Positions 47,016 to 57,948 of a stretch of DNA of 64,000 nucleotides are shown here, piece after piece. Made by a program: the position numbers and the translations under genes. The DNA is from Uloborus plumipes (lineage: Eukaryota; Arthropoda; Arachnida; Araneae; Uloboridae), in contig JAXGGA010004422.1 in NCBI GenBank assembly GCA_038373865.1, positions 24,636-88,635 of the forward strand. Direction: 5' to 3'. The first letter of the stretch is position 1. Every line of letters starts with the position of its first letter. The notes beneath the pieces were generated by a model, which was given only the letters and a program-made list of their open reading frames with translations, had not been told where the DNA came from and made no database searches.

Positions 47016-47220
47016 AGCACAAGGCACCGAAACGTAGAAAATATTTATATGCAAACACTGGAAGGGGATTCGCTTCGGGGGGGGGGGGTAGACGTTTCAC
47101 TTTGTAAGCCGGTGGACAGGGGCTCGATTCCCACCGGTGCCTTGGATATTATTTCCTTTTCTTCGTGTTATTCATATTTCTTGTGTTGTCTTGTGTGTGA
47201 ATAAAATAAAGAAGTCCAAC
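47016..47220 (+). repeat. tRNA-derived SINE-like fragment
   Basis: GTAAGCCGGTGGACAGGGG then CTCGATTCCCACCGGTGCCT looks like the variable, T-arm and acceptor part of a tRNA, with a B box at about 47120. An AAGGCACC that could pair with the GGTGCCTT end lies at about 47020, but about 100 nt upstream and interrupted by a G12 tract. The downstream tail ends GTGAATAAAATAAAG. It fits a degraded tRNA-related SINE better than a working tRNA gene. Confidence 0.35.
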
Positions 47221-47561
47221 CTTTCGAGGTGATGAAACCCAATCATTCCCTAGTGGTTAACTAGGACACACCAGCAACAACACTCAGAGACAAGATATGG
47301 CAGAAAATCGCTTTTTTATTTCACAGTCCATAGGCTGCACTATATCAACAGCATTTCAATACCATACGGGAACTACCAGTCTTAGTAAGTGTGCATTTAG
47401 AAAAATGCTGGAACCACCTTTAGAAGTCTTTTGTCTATTCCGAAACGATTATAGTACAAGCCTCTCCTTCATCGAACTCGAAATTGGAGGGTAAAATGTA
47501 GGGTGAGTTGGATTTAAAAAAATTAGGTGGAGGAAAGCAAACTATTTCTGTAATTGAGGTA

Positions 47562-48846
47562 CCGTAAAATGGGGTGAATCGAAACACTTTTTAGCTTTGA
47601 TTGTAAAAAAAAAAACAGTTAAAAGCTTTTTTTTTTTTTAATTTGGTTTTTTGGGTAAAAACTTCGGTCTTGCTTTACTTTTGATATTCCAAGCAAAGAC
47701 AAAACATTTTGAACAAGTATTATTAAAATATTTCGGAAATTATGGGTGTTTCGAATCACCCCGCTGATAGGGGTCAATCGGAACACTTGTTAAAGTTTTT
47801 ATTTTTTTCACTTAAACCTGTTATTGGTCTCACAAACATGAGTAACATTGATGGGGGAGAATAAGAACAGATAATTACTGTCAAATAAATGTATAATTTC
47901 AATACCAGTAAACGTTTATAAATCAAAATAATTTTGAACTTATGAAAAATGAAAAGTAATTTTAAGAAATGCTTTTGAATTGAAATACAAAGATTTAACA
48001 TGAATAGAAGTCACTCATGTCGTCCAGAAATATGTACTTGTCCTTAAAACTAGCAATTGTGACTTGGCTTAAGTTTTTTCATAACATCTCCTGGGATAAA
48101 CTCTGCATTTTCTTTAGTTTCTTGAAATCTCTGGGTTTAGGGGATTGTCCTGAAATATTTTTTTGCTTATTCATCACTGTCTGGATGCTGGACTTTTACT
48201 ACATAAAGTCTATGTAACTTTCCCCTCATATTTGAAGTCAAAAAAAGTCTCCTGGGGAAAAAATCTTTTGAAATCTGCAACTTTTTGTCATTCTAAGATC
48301 TAGTTGCTCACGAGAAGGGATAAACAGTAATAAATATTTGTCCTTGTCTTGATTAGAAGAATTGGGGTAAGAATCTTGATTTTTCAAACAGTTTTCTTCA
48401 AACAAGTTTGAATTGGAACAACAGAACTAAGTGTTCCGATTCACCCCGCATTTTTTTTTCCTATGGCATTTTTCAGAATTCTTCATTTTTATGACACAAT
48501 TAATAAAAAATGTAAATTCTAATGTAGTATTCTGTTGTTCAGATACATGTACAATTGAAACATACCACTCGTAGTTTTTAAATATGAGAAGGTTTGTTCA
48601 TGCATATGAAGTTTTGCAGTCTATGAAAATGTGATGTTTTTTAGCATTCCATGTGCAGCCCTCCTTATAAGCCAGTAGCGTTGCCAGATTGACAAAAGTA
48701 AATTTTTCCTACTTCCTATGATCTTACCTTTCTAAAAAAAATCATGGCGAAAAATACCCAATAGTATATTTATGAAGAATTTCTTTGTACGGTCGGGAAG
48801 TTTTGTTCCGATTGACCCCGCTGTTCCTATACACCCCATTTTACGG
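47562..48846 (-). mobile_element. TA-flanked DNA element with CCGTAAAATGGGGTG ends
   Basis: Perfect 15-bp inverted termini CCGTAAAATGGGGTG / CACCCCATTTTACGG are flanked by TA (47560-47561, 48847-48848). A motif close to GCGGGGTGAATCGGAACAC recurs in both orientations near 47574, 47745, 47769, 48432 and 48803, like subterminal binding sites. A related fragment lies at 53253-53750. The length of 1285 bp could have held a transposase, and a decayed frame is visible on the minus strand. Confidence 0.75.
48060..48225 (-). pseudogene. Possible transposase remnant in the CCGTAAAATGGGG element
   Basis: On the minus strand one frame reads LYVVKVQHPDSDE, stop, AKKYFRTIP, stop, TQRFQETKENAEF then IPGDVMKKLKPSHNC. 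The same frame is kept in the copy at 53253, where the second stop is a glutamate codon, and most differences between the copies give similar residues. The hydrophilic, charged composition looks protein-like, unlike the surrounding DNA. I infer the C-terminal part of a decayed transposase but cannot name the family. Confidence 0.35.
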
Positions 48847-48848
48847 TA

Positions 48849-49688
48849 GTTTTTGAAACTAAAATGTTAGTCAGTAAAGACTGGGTGACAATAGAAGACA
48901 TTCTGAGGATTTCGTTTGAATCTAAATATTTGTGTAGTTTTCTTTCCTTGAAGATAACACGGTGAAAAAGTTCTCACATTTTCCCCTCCAGCAAGTAAAC
49001 AAATGTAAAGTAACTGGTGTCAACAAATTTTACTTGTCTGTTAAAGGTAACTAAAAACATTTGTTTTAAATTTTATCTTTTCAGTTACTTTTAATATGTA
49101 ATTTATGTGGCTCTAATCACCCCATAAACCCGAACTCAGGGGTAAAAGGAAACTTTTTTTTTATTTTTGTCAATTTTTGCAGAAGACTAAATGTGAATTT
49201 AAAATTCCATTTTTATGTCTATTGAACATGAGCTACATTTTAATTAGTATTGGTGCAGAAATTTTTAATCCTCAAAATTGGTTGTGTATATTGCGGCTAT
49301 CTACCCACATTAAGCTAATAGAAAAGAAATGGGGTGATACCTTTTATCAAGCAGTTTATGAGATTAAATCAAATATTTTAGGGTTAAAGAAAACCGGAGT
49401 TCTTTCTCTGACTAATCTACATAAAGTCAAAAAGTATATACCTAGCTGTTTACAGAGAGCACACTGGTGAAAATGGACACAAATTTAGTTCTTAACTTAT
49501 CCAAGACGTAATGCTCTAAAGCTGAAACACTGAAACTAAGTTTCCTCTTATAACAATAGACAATATGTATTATGGATCTCTTGTAAATTGCGATGTTAAG
49601 TCACTGGAAGAACTATATACTCTTTGCTTTAATTTTCACTGGATTGATTTTGAAAAGTCTTTTTCTTTTATTTTTACATTACATTTCA
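48849..49688. other. AT-rich stretch, no recognised gene
   Basis: A 97-codon frame at 49177-49470 has no recognised domain. CACCCCATAAACCC near 49108 weakly recalls the termini of the preceding element. Confidence 0.35.
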
Positions 49689-49692
49689 TTAA

Positions 49693-50185
49693 TTCATTAA
49701 TGCCTGACATTTTTTTTTCCAAAGAAATTTTGTATACTGGTTGCAAACAGTGTTAAATGGATAGGAAAAATAATAAAAAAAATATTGTGTAAAAATTATT
49801 TTTGTTTATTAAGGAAAGAAAAATCGTCCCTTAAAAGTTACTATAGGCCCCAGAGGTAGTCTCTTTTTTTACTAAAATTTTTTTCTGCCTACAATATAAT
49901 ATTTAAAAAGACATTTTATAAGAAAAATAAAATCAGCAATTAACATAAACTGGGAAGCTGGGAATAACTTTGAAAACTTAACTTTTTTTTTCTTGAGATT
50001 GTGAACGATGTCATTTTTGATAAAGATCATATTAAAATTGTTACAAAACACACTTTGCAATGGTCTGTGAATAACGAATTGAAACAATACCAAGGTACTA
50101 ATTTAACACTATTATTTGGTTGAAATGTTCATTTTGAGGAAATTTTTTGGACCGTCCTGAATAAATGAAGCTAGGCATTAATGGG
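49693..50185. mobile_element. piggyBac-like MITE, copy 1
   Basis: The element ends GGCATTAATGGG at the right and TTCATTAATGCC (mutated CCC) at the left, flanked by TTAA on both sides (49689-49692 and 50186-50189). TTAA duplication with CCC..GGG ends is the piggyBac signature. It shares most of its 493 bp with the copy at 55852-56362. No coding is seen. Confidence 0.8.
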
Positions 50186-50189
50186 TTAA

Positions 50190-51188
50190 ACAAATTTAAT
50201 TAAATCTGAAAAAACACAGAACAGTTACAGCAATTTATACAGCTCATTATTTCGTGATACATTTTGCCAAATAACTTTGAAAATTACATTGGATAAAAAA
50301 GTTAAATGTTTTCACTAAACGGCAAAAAATGTTTCTATGTTTAAAGAGAGTTTTATTCTTACCCAAAAAGAGCGTTATTAAATAAAATGTCAGCTGTCAA
50401 ATTTAAGGGATATTTGAAAGCTTTTTATTTTACATTTTATGGGAACGCCTGGAAATGAAATGTGGAAATTGGAATCTACGGAAATAGAATTTGTGAGTCA
50501 GGTTTTCTGCAGGCGAGTTTTCAATGCCAGTGTCAGACTGTGAAAGTGCCTTCTAGCAAGTCGAATTTGACACAAGATCATTTTATTCAGTTATTATATA
50601 ATATTAACAATAAAAGCTTAAATTAAAAATGTCACAGAAATTGAGTAACATTATTTTTGAATATTTTTCTTGTCTTCGCCTCTTTGCCCGAAGTCTGAAT
50701 TTTGCCTCAAATTACTCTTTGTAATTGGTACATGCAAATCACGTAATCATTGTCACTTTTCTCGAACAATTTCTGAAAAAAAAATAACCACACATTATTT
50801 AATTATAGCTTAAAATTCATCAGAAATTCCGTCCTATTTTTTATCAAAAAATTTTAATGATGTGTCAAGAGCTTCAAGTATTTTAAAAAATGAATTATCT
50901 TTCGTGTCTAATGTAATAAAATGCGCTATTATATGTAATAAATAACGATATTATAACAATGATATATTTTGCCTTGTTACTATGTTTTCACAATAGAAAC
51001 AAGCAACCAAGAATCTAGTCAAAACGTTCCTCAAAACGCAAGCAGAATTTTGATCTATCGTTTTATTCAACTATGAAGATATTATCGCCATTTGCACTTG
51101 ATTTATTTAAATAATTTTAATATTTAATTAATACATCATTTTTTCATGCTACACTGACAGAAATATTACATATCTGTCGCGCTGATAG
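50190..51188. other. AT-rich stretch, no recognised feature
   Basis: No open frame above 60 codons and no repeat seen elsewhere in the window. Confidence 0.4.
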
Positions 51189-51196
51189 GATAATTG

Positions 51197-51360
51197 CAGG
51201 GCCGTCATTTCAAGTGTTTCCGGGGGGAGGGGCAAAGGGTCCAAACGCAATGCAATTTCGTCGGAAAACATAAAAATCCACGCCCACTTATATGAAAATA
51301 CATTGATTTCTCAAAGACAGTGGGGGCAATTGACCCTGACCCCCTTAAATGACGGGCCTG
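51197..51360 (+). mobile_element. 164 bp hAT MITE, copy 1
   Basis: The ends CAGGGCCGTCATTTCAAG and TTAAATGACGGGCCTG are inverted, and GATAATTG flanks both sides (51189-51196, 51361-51368), a perfect 8-bp duplication. The interior includes GTGGGCGTGG-type and TTTGCCCC blocks shared with 59945-60109, which is in the opposite orientation. Confidence 0.88.
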
Positions 51361-51368
51361 GATAATTG

Positions 51369-52300
51369 GTAGCTAAAATTTAAGCATATGCTTTAATTTT
51401 CCTGAAAAGACAAACTGAAGCTGTAGAAAAGTTCAAAGGCAATATGTTCGTCTGTGTAAATCTTTGTAATTTGAATGTCAGTGTATCTTGTCATTTATGA
51501 CGTTTTTTTTTCTTTCTTTCGTTAAATTGTATCAAGATTTTTTAAAGTTTATTTATTTATTTTTTTCTTCAAAAGGTAACTCTCATCATACTTCTTATTT
51601 TACTTTATTGCTTTTAGGCAATTGATTGGTTGTTTTTTAAATGCTATTATTTATTATATGACTTTAAGGCACGTTGACACAGTAATTATAAATAATTATT
51701 CCTTAAATCATATGTAAATTAAGACTGCTATACCAAAGACATTTAAATGAAGCTTAAGCCGTTTAGTTACTTAGAACGTTTTTATTTTTATTTCTGCTCC
51801 TTTCAAATTACTAAAATGTTTTTTTTTTTCCTTGTTACATTTTTTAAATACTCCATTTTTTGACAGGTATCTTTTTGGTATAAGAAATGTGCACATTTCT
51901 TACTAAAAATGTGTGTTTTTTTAATCGTTACTCTCTCATGCAAAAAGTTTCAATTTATTCCTAACTTCTTACAAACAGACATTCTACGGTATCGTACATT
52001 GAGTGCGTAACTCTTGTTACATTTTAGAATTACTCCCTGACTCACCAAAAGAACTATAACTTCAACTACAAGTTCGAAAGCGGTAATAGCACCAGGCGTT
52101 GGTAATGCCACATGAAGAAAGGTTTGGCAGTTTCTTGCTGCATGCACAAGTGCTGCACACATATCGTTGAAAACCCCAAATAATAAGTGATTCCATTAGG
52201 AACAACAGCAACACAAAAGCAGTCAAAAGTTTCTGACCAAAAGCACAGAAAAATACATGCATTTAAAACTAAATTGCATGGTGTGTGTTGATTATTTTAA
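51369..52300. other. AT-rich stretch, no recognised gene
   Basis: Minus-strand frames of 66-70 codons at 51950-52262 overlap one another in different frames and show no domain. Confidence 0.35.
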
Positions 52301-52313
52301 TACTGATAGCTAG

Positions 52314-52400
52314 CCGGGCACCTTGTCTAATGGTCAGAGAATTCTGACTCGGATTGGGAGGCTCCGGGTTCGATTTGATCCCCCCCCCCCGAATTGAAAA
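52314..52400 (+). repeat. tRNA-derived SINE-like head
   Basis: A box-like TTGTCTAATGGTCAGAG (about 52324) and B box-like GGGTTCGATTTG (about 52367) are spaced as in tRNA-derived RNA polymerase III promoters, followed by a C11 tract. The anticodon stem is degraded and no acceptor pairing is convincing, so a tRNA-related SINE or tRNA pseudogene is more likely than a gene. Confidence 0.5.
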
Positions 52401-52495
52401 ATCTATATTAGTGCCCTCTTATCTCCTGTCCTTACCCCTTCTTTATGGGAATATGTTGTGCTGTGAATGACTGCCTACCCTATAAACGGGTCCTT

Positions 52496-52914
52496 ATCCC
52501 TAGCAGCAGCATCTCATCGGCCGATGATCGGCCATTCATCGAAATCCGATGAAATGCTCACCGGCCGATGATCCAATATGTCTCATCGGCCAAACAGAAT
52601 CCGACCAGCAAAATCCGATGAGTTTTGCTCGAAATACGATGAGATTTGGAGCATTTTACGAGCAGAACAGTCCCGTGCCGATGAATTTCATCGGGAAACT
52701 TGATCGGAAGGATATCGTTTTCCGATGGAAAATAGCTCGGCTTATTTTCATCGGGAAAGTTGATCGGAAGGATATCGCTTTCTGATGAAAAGTAGCTCAT
52801 CAAAAACCGTCTCGGATACTGATCGGAACGATGTCATCTTGCGTTATGGGATCAGTTTACGAGGAGTTCGATGATCGGCCGAGCAAAATCCGATGAGCTG
52901 ATGCTACTTGGGAT
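52496..52914. mobile_element. Element built of CATCGG / CCGATGA motifs
   Basis: Inverted ends ATCCCTAGCAGCAGCATCTC and (inverse) ATCCCAAGTAGCATCAGCTC frame about 419 bp. CATCGG, CCGATGA and GATCGG recur more than fifteen times in both orientations. A unit CATCGGGAAA.TTGATCGGAA followed by GGATATCG is repeated at about 52689 and 52750. It is less AT-rich than its surroundings. Family unknown; no target duplication was identified. Confidence 0.65.
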
Positions 52915-53252
52915 GGCATGTGTGTATTGTGAAAGTCGGACTACATACCAAATAACGATTCAGTTGGAAAAGTGAGGCTGCTAACTCCAAATTGCCTGCG
53001 TAACTGAAACATGATAACAACAATAATACCGACAGCTTAGAGAATCAATTTAATATATTTCACTTTATCAATGTCCTCTATCATTGTAAGTTTCCCAATA
53101 GCACGTTGCAAGGACTTATTATTTTGTTAGTTTTCAAAAAAAGAAACATCTCAAAGACACGTATTCCAACATGAAAACTTCGAAAATATAACGTAATGTA
53201 ATTAATTGCGAAATACGTGTTTAATGACATTGCGTTTTTCCATGTTTTAAAA

Positions 53253-53750
53253 TTATGTCGTCCACAAATATGTACTTGTCCTTAAAACTAGCAATTGTGA
53301 CTTGGCTTAAGTTTTTTCATAACATCTCCTGGGATGAACTCTGCCTTTTCTTTAGTTTTTTGAAATTTCTGGGTTTCGGGGATTGTCCTGAAAGATTTTT
53401 TCACTTATTCATCACTGTCTGTGTGCTGGACGTTTACTACATAAAGTCTATGTGACTTTCTCCCTTTTATTTTAAGTAAAAAAAAGTCTCCTGGAGAAAA
53501 AATCTTTTGAAATCTGTAACTTTTGTCATTCTAAGATCTAGTTGCTCACGAGAAGGGATAAACAGTAATAAATCCTTGTCCCTGTCTTGATTAGAAGAAT
53601 TGGGGTTAGAATCTTGATTTTTCAAACAATTTCCTTCAAATAAGTTTGAATTGGAACAACAGAACTAAGTGTTCCGATTCACCCCGCAAATTTTTTTCCC
53701 ATGGCATTTTTCAGAATTCTTCACTTTTATGACACAATTTATAAAAAATG
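53253..53750 (-). repeat. Fragment of the CCGTAAAATGGGG element
   Basis: It aligns along its length with 48019-48515, including CACCCCGCAAATTTTTTTC and the TAGTTGCTCACGAGAAGGGA block, but lacks both termini. The same minus-strand frame, with fewer stops, is present (TIPETQKFQKTKEKAEF, then IPGDVMKKLKP). The plus-strand open frames in the two copies are mirror shadows of this. Confidence 0.75.
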
Positions 53751-55100
53751 TAACTCTTTTGTTTTACAGAAGAATCTTGCGTAACCAAACTCAATTTAGC
53801 ATGAGAAAAAAAATAATTCAATCATCATTCGAAATAAAAACAACTTGATTTAGATAACAAATAAGGGTTAAAAAAATGCAAGTCGGAAATTGAATAAAAC
53901 GAAAACATCTACGTTCGAATTCAGAATGAATGGATTTTATTTGCTTTGAAATAGTAATTTAAATCCTATACTTTGTAGATAAACAGACTTACAAGGGATT
54001 ATATAAGATGAAAAAGAACGGCAAACATTCCGTACCTTTGGATTTGAGGAACGGAATATTTGAAAATCGGATTTGTATTTTGAAATATCTGAAACATGTA
54101 CGTTTAAGATCTTTTGCAATTCGTTGATTTTGGGCTTTTGCGCTCGCAGGACATTTATTTGACTTAGGATTATACGTTACTGGTGGTATACGCCCGGAAG
54201 TATTTTTCACATTCTAAATTGCAGTGTATAAAATTAGAAAAAATAAGTATGTAGTTTTTATCTTCCATATAGTTTTATTATTTCCATTATTTAGTACTAT
54301 ACTATTAATATTATGATTGATACAAAATTTTAGGTTATTTTGGCATTCATTATCGGAAACATTATATAAATTGAACTTTTATGACTGCATGAGTCTTGTT
54401 TGCACAAGATTTCTTGTTTGCACAAGATGTCTTGTTTGCACAAGATTTAGAAGAAAAGCAGAATATAAGTTACAGACGTATTCAAGATGTTTTTTCGGAA
54501 AAAACTACCACTTAGAATTTATGTATTAAAAACAACTTCAAATACAAAAGAAATACACCAGTAATAGGGATGAAATGCGCATTTTGGAAGTATTTTGGAA
54601 GTACATTTAGTGTATTTAGTTCGTACTTCTATTGCGCGATCTTAACGAGTTATAAAAAAAACTTGATTGTATTTAAAGAAAATCATTGAGAACGAGACGA
54701 TACTGAAATGTACGATATAGAACTATCGATCCAGGAAAGTTTTTATCAAAGATATATGTCTCTTGGATGGATAGCATTGGAATAAAAGTATTGAGTGTAT
54801 TCATAAACGTTAACGTTTGAAGCATTGTTTATGCAGCAGTAAAATATTTATTACTTTCACTGTGGAGAGATCTTTCTTGGACGTTATTAATCATGTCCTC
54901 ATATGTTACTGTTCCGATACTATTACTGTCTTAAGAAAACTGACAGCAGTACCTATGCAGCTAGTTTCACAAAAATGCAACCAACAAATTCATAGCTTAC
55001 AAAAAAAAAAAAGTTTTCCGGGCGTTTCTTAGAAGTTCTTTCAACCAAAAGCGTGACAAAATGGTATACAACTGAGGTCATTTTGATTACTTGTACTTAA
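53751..55100. other. No recognised gene; short repeat
   Basis: CTTGTTTGCACAAGAT is repeated three times in tandem at about 54397-54447; each copy is itself a partial palindrome. Otherwise AT-rich with unrecognised short frames. Confidence 0.45.
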
Positions 55101-55119
55101 GACAAGAAGTTCCGTTCAG

Positions 55120-57145
55120 ACCTAAGCTAGCCTAATTTTCCAAATTCCAAATTCGACTTTTTAGGATCTGATTAATATTCTCGAAATTTGCTAAAACTGA
55201 AAATTATGTCAAGCATAACTTTAAAGCATTTAAAGCTGATTTCTAAAGAGAAAGTAAACCTCTCAAAGAATGAAATACATAGGCAAAAAAAGAAACAAAA
55301 AAAATAAGTAGTAGTATCTTTTAAACAATGCAGCTAAGTGTTTTTCATAAAATATTATTTCCCAAATAAATAAATCGATAAACTTTATTTATTAATAAAG
55401 TAAAATAAATAAAAATAAAAAACACATCAAAATAAGTACATTTTATCAAAACATAGAAATAAAGAAGTAAATAAATAAACTCGGTCGAAGCTCTTTCTTT
55501 TAGGCAAAAATAAAGCAGCTCGTATTTTGTTTTAAATTCATCGCCCACTATTTAAAGTATAAATAATTAATGTTCTTCAGAAAAGAAGTAGATAAAACAA
55601 TATGCCCTCTTTAATCAGAAATAATTTTCATCAGACAAAAATCTCCGTCAGCCAAACTCTTAACAAGTTCAATCCGATGTCCTTTATTTCCCGTAGTCAA
55701 AAATAAAATGTAATAAACTTTAAAATTCAAATTCATCTCAATAATATTCATTTAACAGTTTAAATCATGACTGTTCAATCGAAGTCGGACTGATTTTGTA
55801 CGAAACAGCTGGAATCAGTCAGGAATCAGATTTGATAATTGAATGCTTCAACCCATTAATGCCTGACTTTTTTTTTTACAAAGATATTTTGTATACTGGT
55901 TACAAACAATGTTTAATGGGCAGGAAAAATAATTAAAAAATATTATGTAAAAACATTTTTTTTATCAAGGAAAAAAAATCGTCCCTTAAAAGTCTTGATA
56001 GACCCCAGAGGGTACGCACTTTTTTTACTAAAAATTTTTTATGCCTACGATATAATACTTAAAAAGACCTTTTTTAACAAGAAATAAAATCAGCAATTAA
56101 CATAAACTGGAAAGCTGGGAATAACTTTGAAAACTTAGCTTTTTTTTATTGAGATTGTGAACGATGTAGTTTTTGATAAAGATCATATTAAAACTGCGAC
56201 AGAACTCACTTTGCAATGGTTATGTGCTGCAATCTGTTAATAACGAATTAAAACAATACCAAGGTACTAATTGAGCACTATTATTTGGTTGAAATGTTCA
56301 TTTTAGGAAAATTCAGACCTTTTTTGGACCGTCCCTAAAAAGGGACGCTAGGCATTAATGGGTTAAAATTCTCAGAGGAAGAGTCGTCCATTTTCGCCGA
56401 GCCTGACTTTATGCAATGGTTATGGAGTTGGAGTCTAGTAGACTGAATCATTCTTCCAACCCCACAACCCTAGCAAAAAATATTTGCTCTGTCATTTCAT
56501 TTCATTTAGATTTCTTCATATTAACTTGTGTTAATGTTAGGGGAATAAGATATGGTATGACAATTTTTGTTAATATTTTATTTTCTAATTCTTGAAACAA
56601 AAAATTCGTATATATATAAGAGTTTCCACAAAGTTTGAGTGAGAAAAAGAAACAGAGTTATCATTTTTGTTAAATTGTGTTAAACTTTTGGAAAAAATAT
56701 TCTTGAAACAGCTAACATAAAAAATCTTTTTTACACATATTCTTCATCAAGAGCTTTTTCCAACGAACTACTTTTAAATCCGGGCTTTATATTAATCTTT
56801 TATCCGGGCTATCTTAAATCCGGGCTTTATGTTAATTCCCCTATAGACGTTTATGGTTTATCACATTGGAATAATGCAAATCGAAAATGAAAGATTTGCA
56901 TGAGCCTCGCCGAGATCTTTAAAACAAAGAGAACTTAGGGGGATATTTTGACAGACAGACCGACAGATAGATTGATACACATTTTTCCCACCGCAAAACC
57001 CTACTTTTCAATTCCTAATTTGTTGATATATATTCAATTTTTTATTTATTTTTCACTTTTTTGGACGACATTTTCGCGATGCATTAAGCCACTTTTAACG
57101 GTATCTTCCTCTTTCTTTTATTTTTATAAGAAAGTAAGATTAGGT
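55120..57145. repeat. Repeat family X, copy 2, interrupted
   Basis: It aligns in order with 38346-39985 (AAAATTATGTCAAGCATAAC, AAAGCTGATTTCTAAAG, GAGCCTGACTTT..GGAGTTGGAGTC, GACAGACAGACCGACAGA, CCTACTTTTCAATT, GATGCATTAAGCCACTTTTAA) and is split by the piggyBac-like MITE at 55852-56362. It lacks the 150 bp tandem array, so that array is a copy-specific expansion. Confidence 0.6.
55852..56362. mobile_element. piggyBac-like MITE, copy 2
   Basis: Termini CCCATTAATGCC and GGCATTAATGGG are perfect inverses. The right flank is TTAA (56363-56366) and the left is TCAA, one base from TTAA. Near the right end GGACCGTCCCTAAAAAGGGACG forms a small hairpin. It is collinear with 49693-50185. Confidence 0.82.
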
Positions 57146-57149
57146 CATT

Positions 57150-57766
57150 ATTTTTAAGAATATATCAAAAGTATAGAGTAAGTTCTAAGCAATTAATAAT
57201 TAAATCAACATTATGTTTCTATAATTGGAAGTAAAAAAATAAAAGAATATCTGGAAAAATAAGTATAATTTTAAAAGAGAATCAATACGTTCACGTCTTG
57301 TCGGTATCATTGTTTAGCTCTTTTTTTTAACTATTGATTTCATAAAATAAAGTTATATTTAGTACACGGCTATCGGAAAAGAGCGCTGTATTTTCTCATG
57401 AGCAATGAAATTCAGGCTGAAAATCTTTCAGCAGGGAATACTAATTAATTTTGTCTGAACTACATTGTAGTGACTCCAAGCAGAATTGAATAAAGTTTCT
57501 AATTTCAGTCAACTGAAATGTTTCTGAATTCAAGGAAATTCGAGTATTCAAGTTATATTATTCAATTAAATGAGTGCTCGTAGTTTCGCCCCTCGATGGG
57601 AATAACAGCATAATTTCAGGACTCACAGCAGTATAGATTACAACTTGGTCGTTCTGAGAACTGTATTTTAGTTGAACGAATTCACAAACTCTTGCCTACT
57701 GATACGTTGTTTTTTTTTTAACACTTTCTGATGCAAGTAAGCAAGAAATATTATAAAATGCACTAT
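57150..57766. other. AT-rich spacer, no recognised feature
   Basis: Nothing beyond short homopolymer runs was seen. Confidence 0.4.
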
Positions 57767-57948
57767 ACTACACTGCAACCTTTCTTGACAACAACATCGT
57801 CAGCGTGACGTTAGCCTATGAAAAACGAGCTAGATAAAACGTCACAGCCTACTTGGCGAATTGGAGGAGATCGCTGAGTGCTTGTGAGCTCTTACTGGCT
57901 CCGCCCGTAGTGACGTTGAGTGGCAAGTTAAGTTGCATTCTAGTATAA
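57767..57948. repeat. Possible small MITE, less AT-rich
   Basis: CACTGCAACCTTTCTTGAC at the left weakly mirrors GCCAAGTTAAGTTGCATTC-like sequence at the right, giving imperfect inverted ends about 180 bp apart. GTGACGTT occurs twice and CGTCAC once. Composition differs sharply from the flanks. Family not recognised. Confidence 0.35.

Noticed and set aside
47080..47142. Functional tRNA gene
   Set aside because: Only the B-box side looks tRNA-like; no acceptor, D-arm or paired anticodon stem forms around it.
48017..48217. Plus-strand 66-codon frame conserved in a second copy at 53255-53455
   Set aside because: Conservation is explained by copies of one transposable element, and the minus-strand reading is more protein-like.
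52314..52385. Functional tRNA gene
   Set aside because: A and B boxes are present, but the anticodon stem is mismatched and the 3' side is replaced by a C11 tract.
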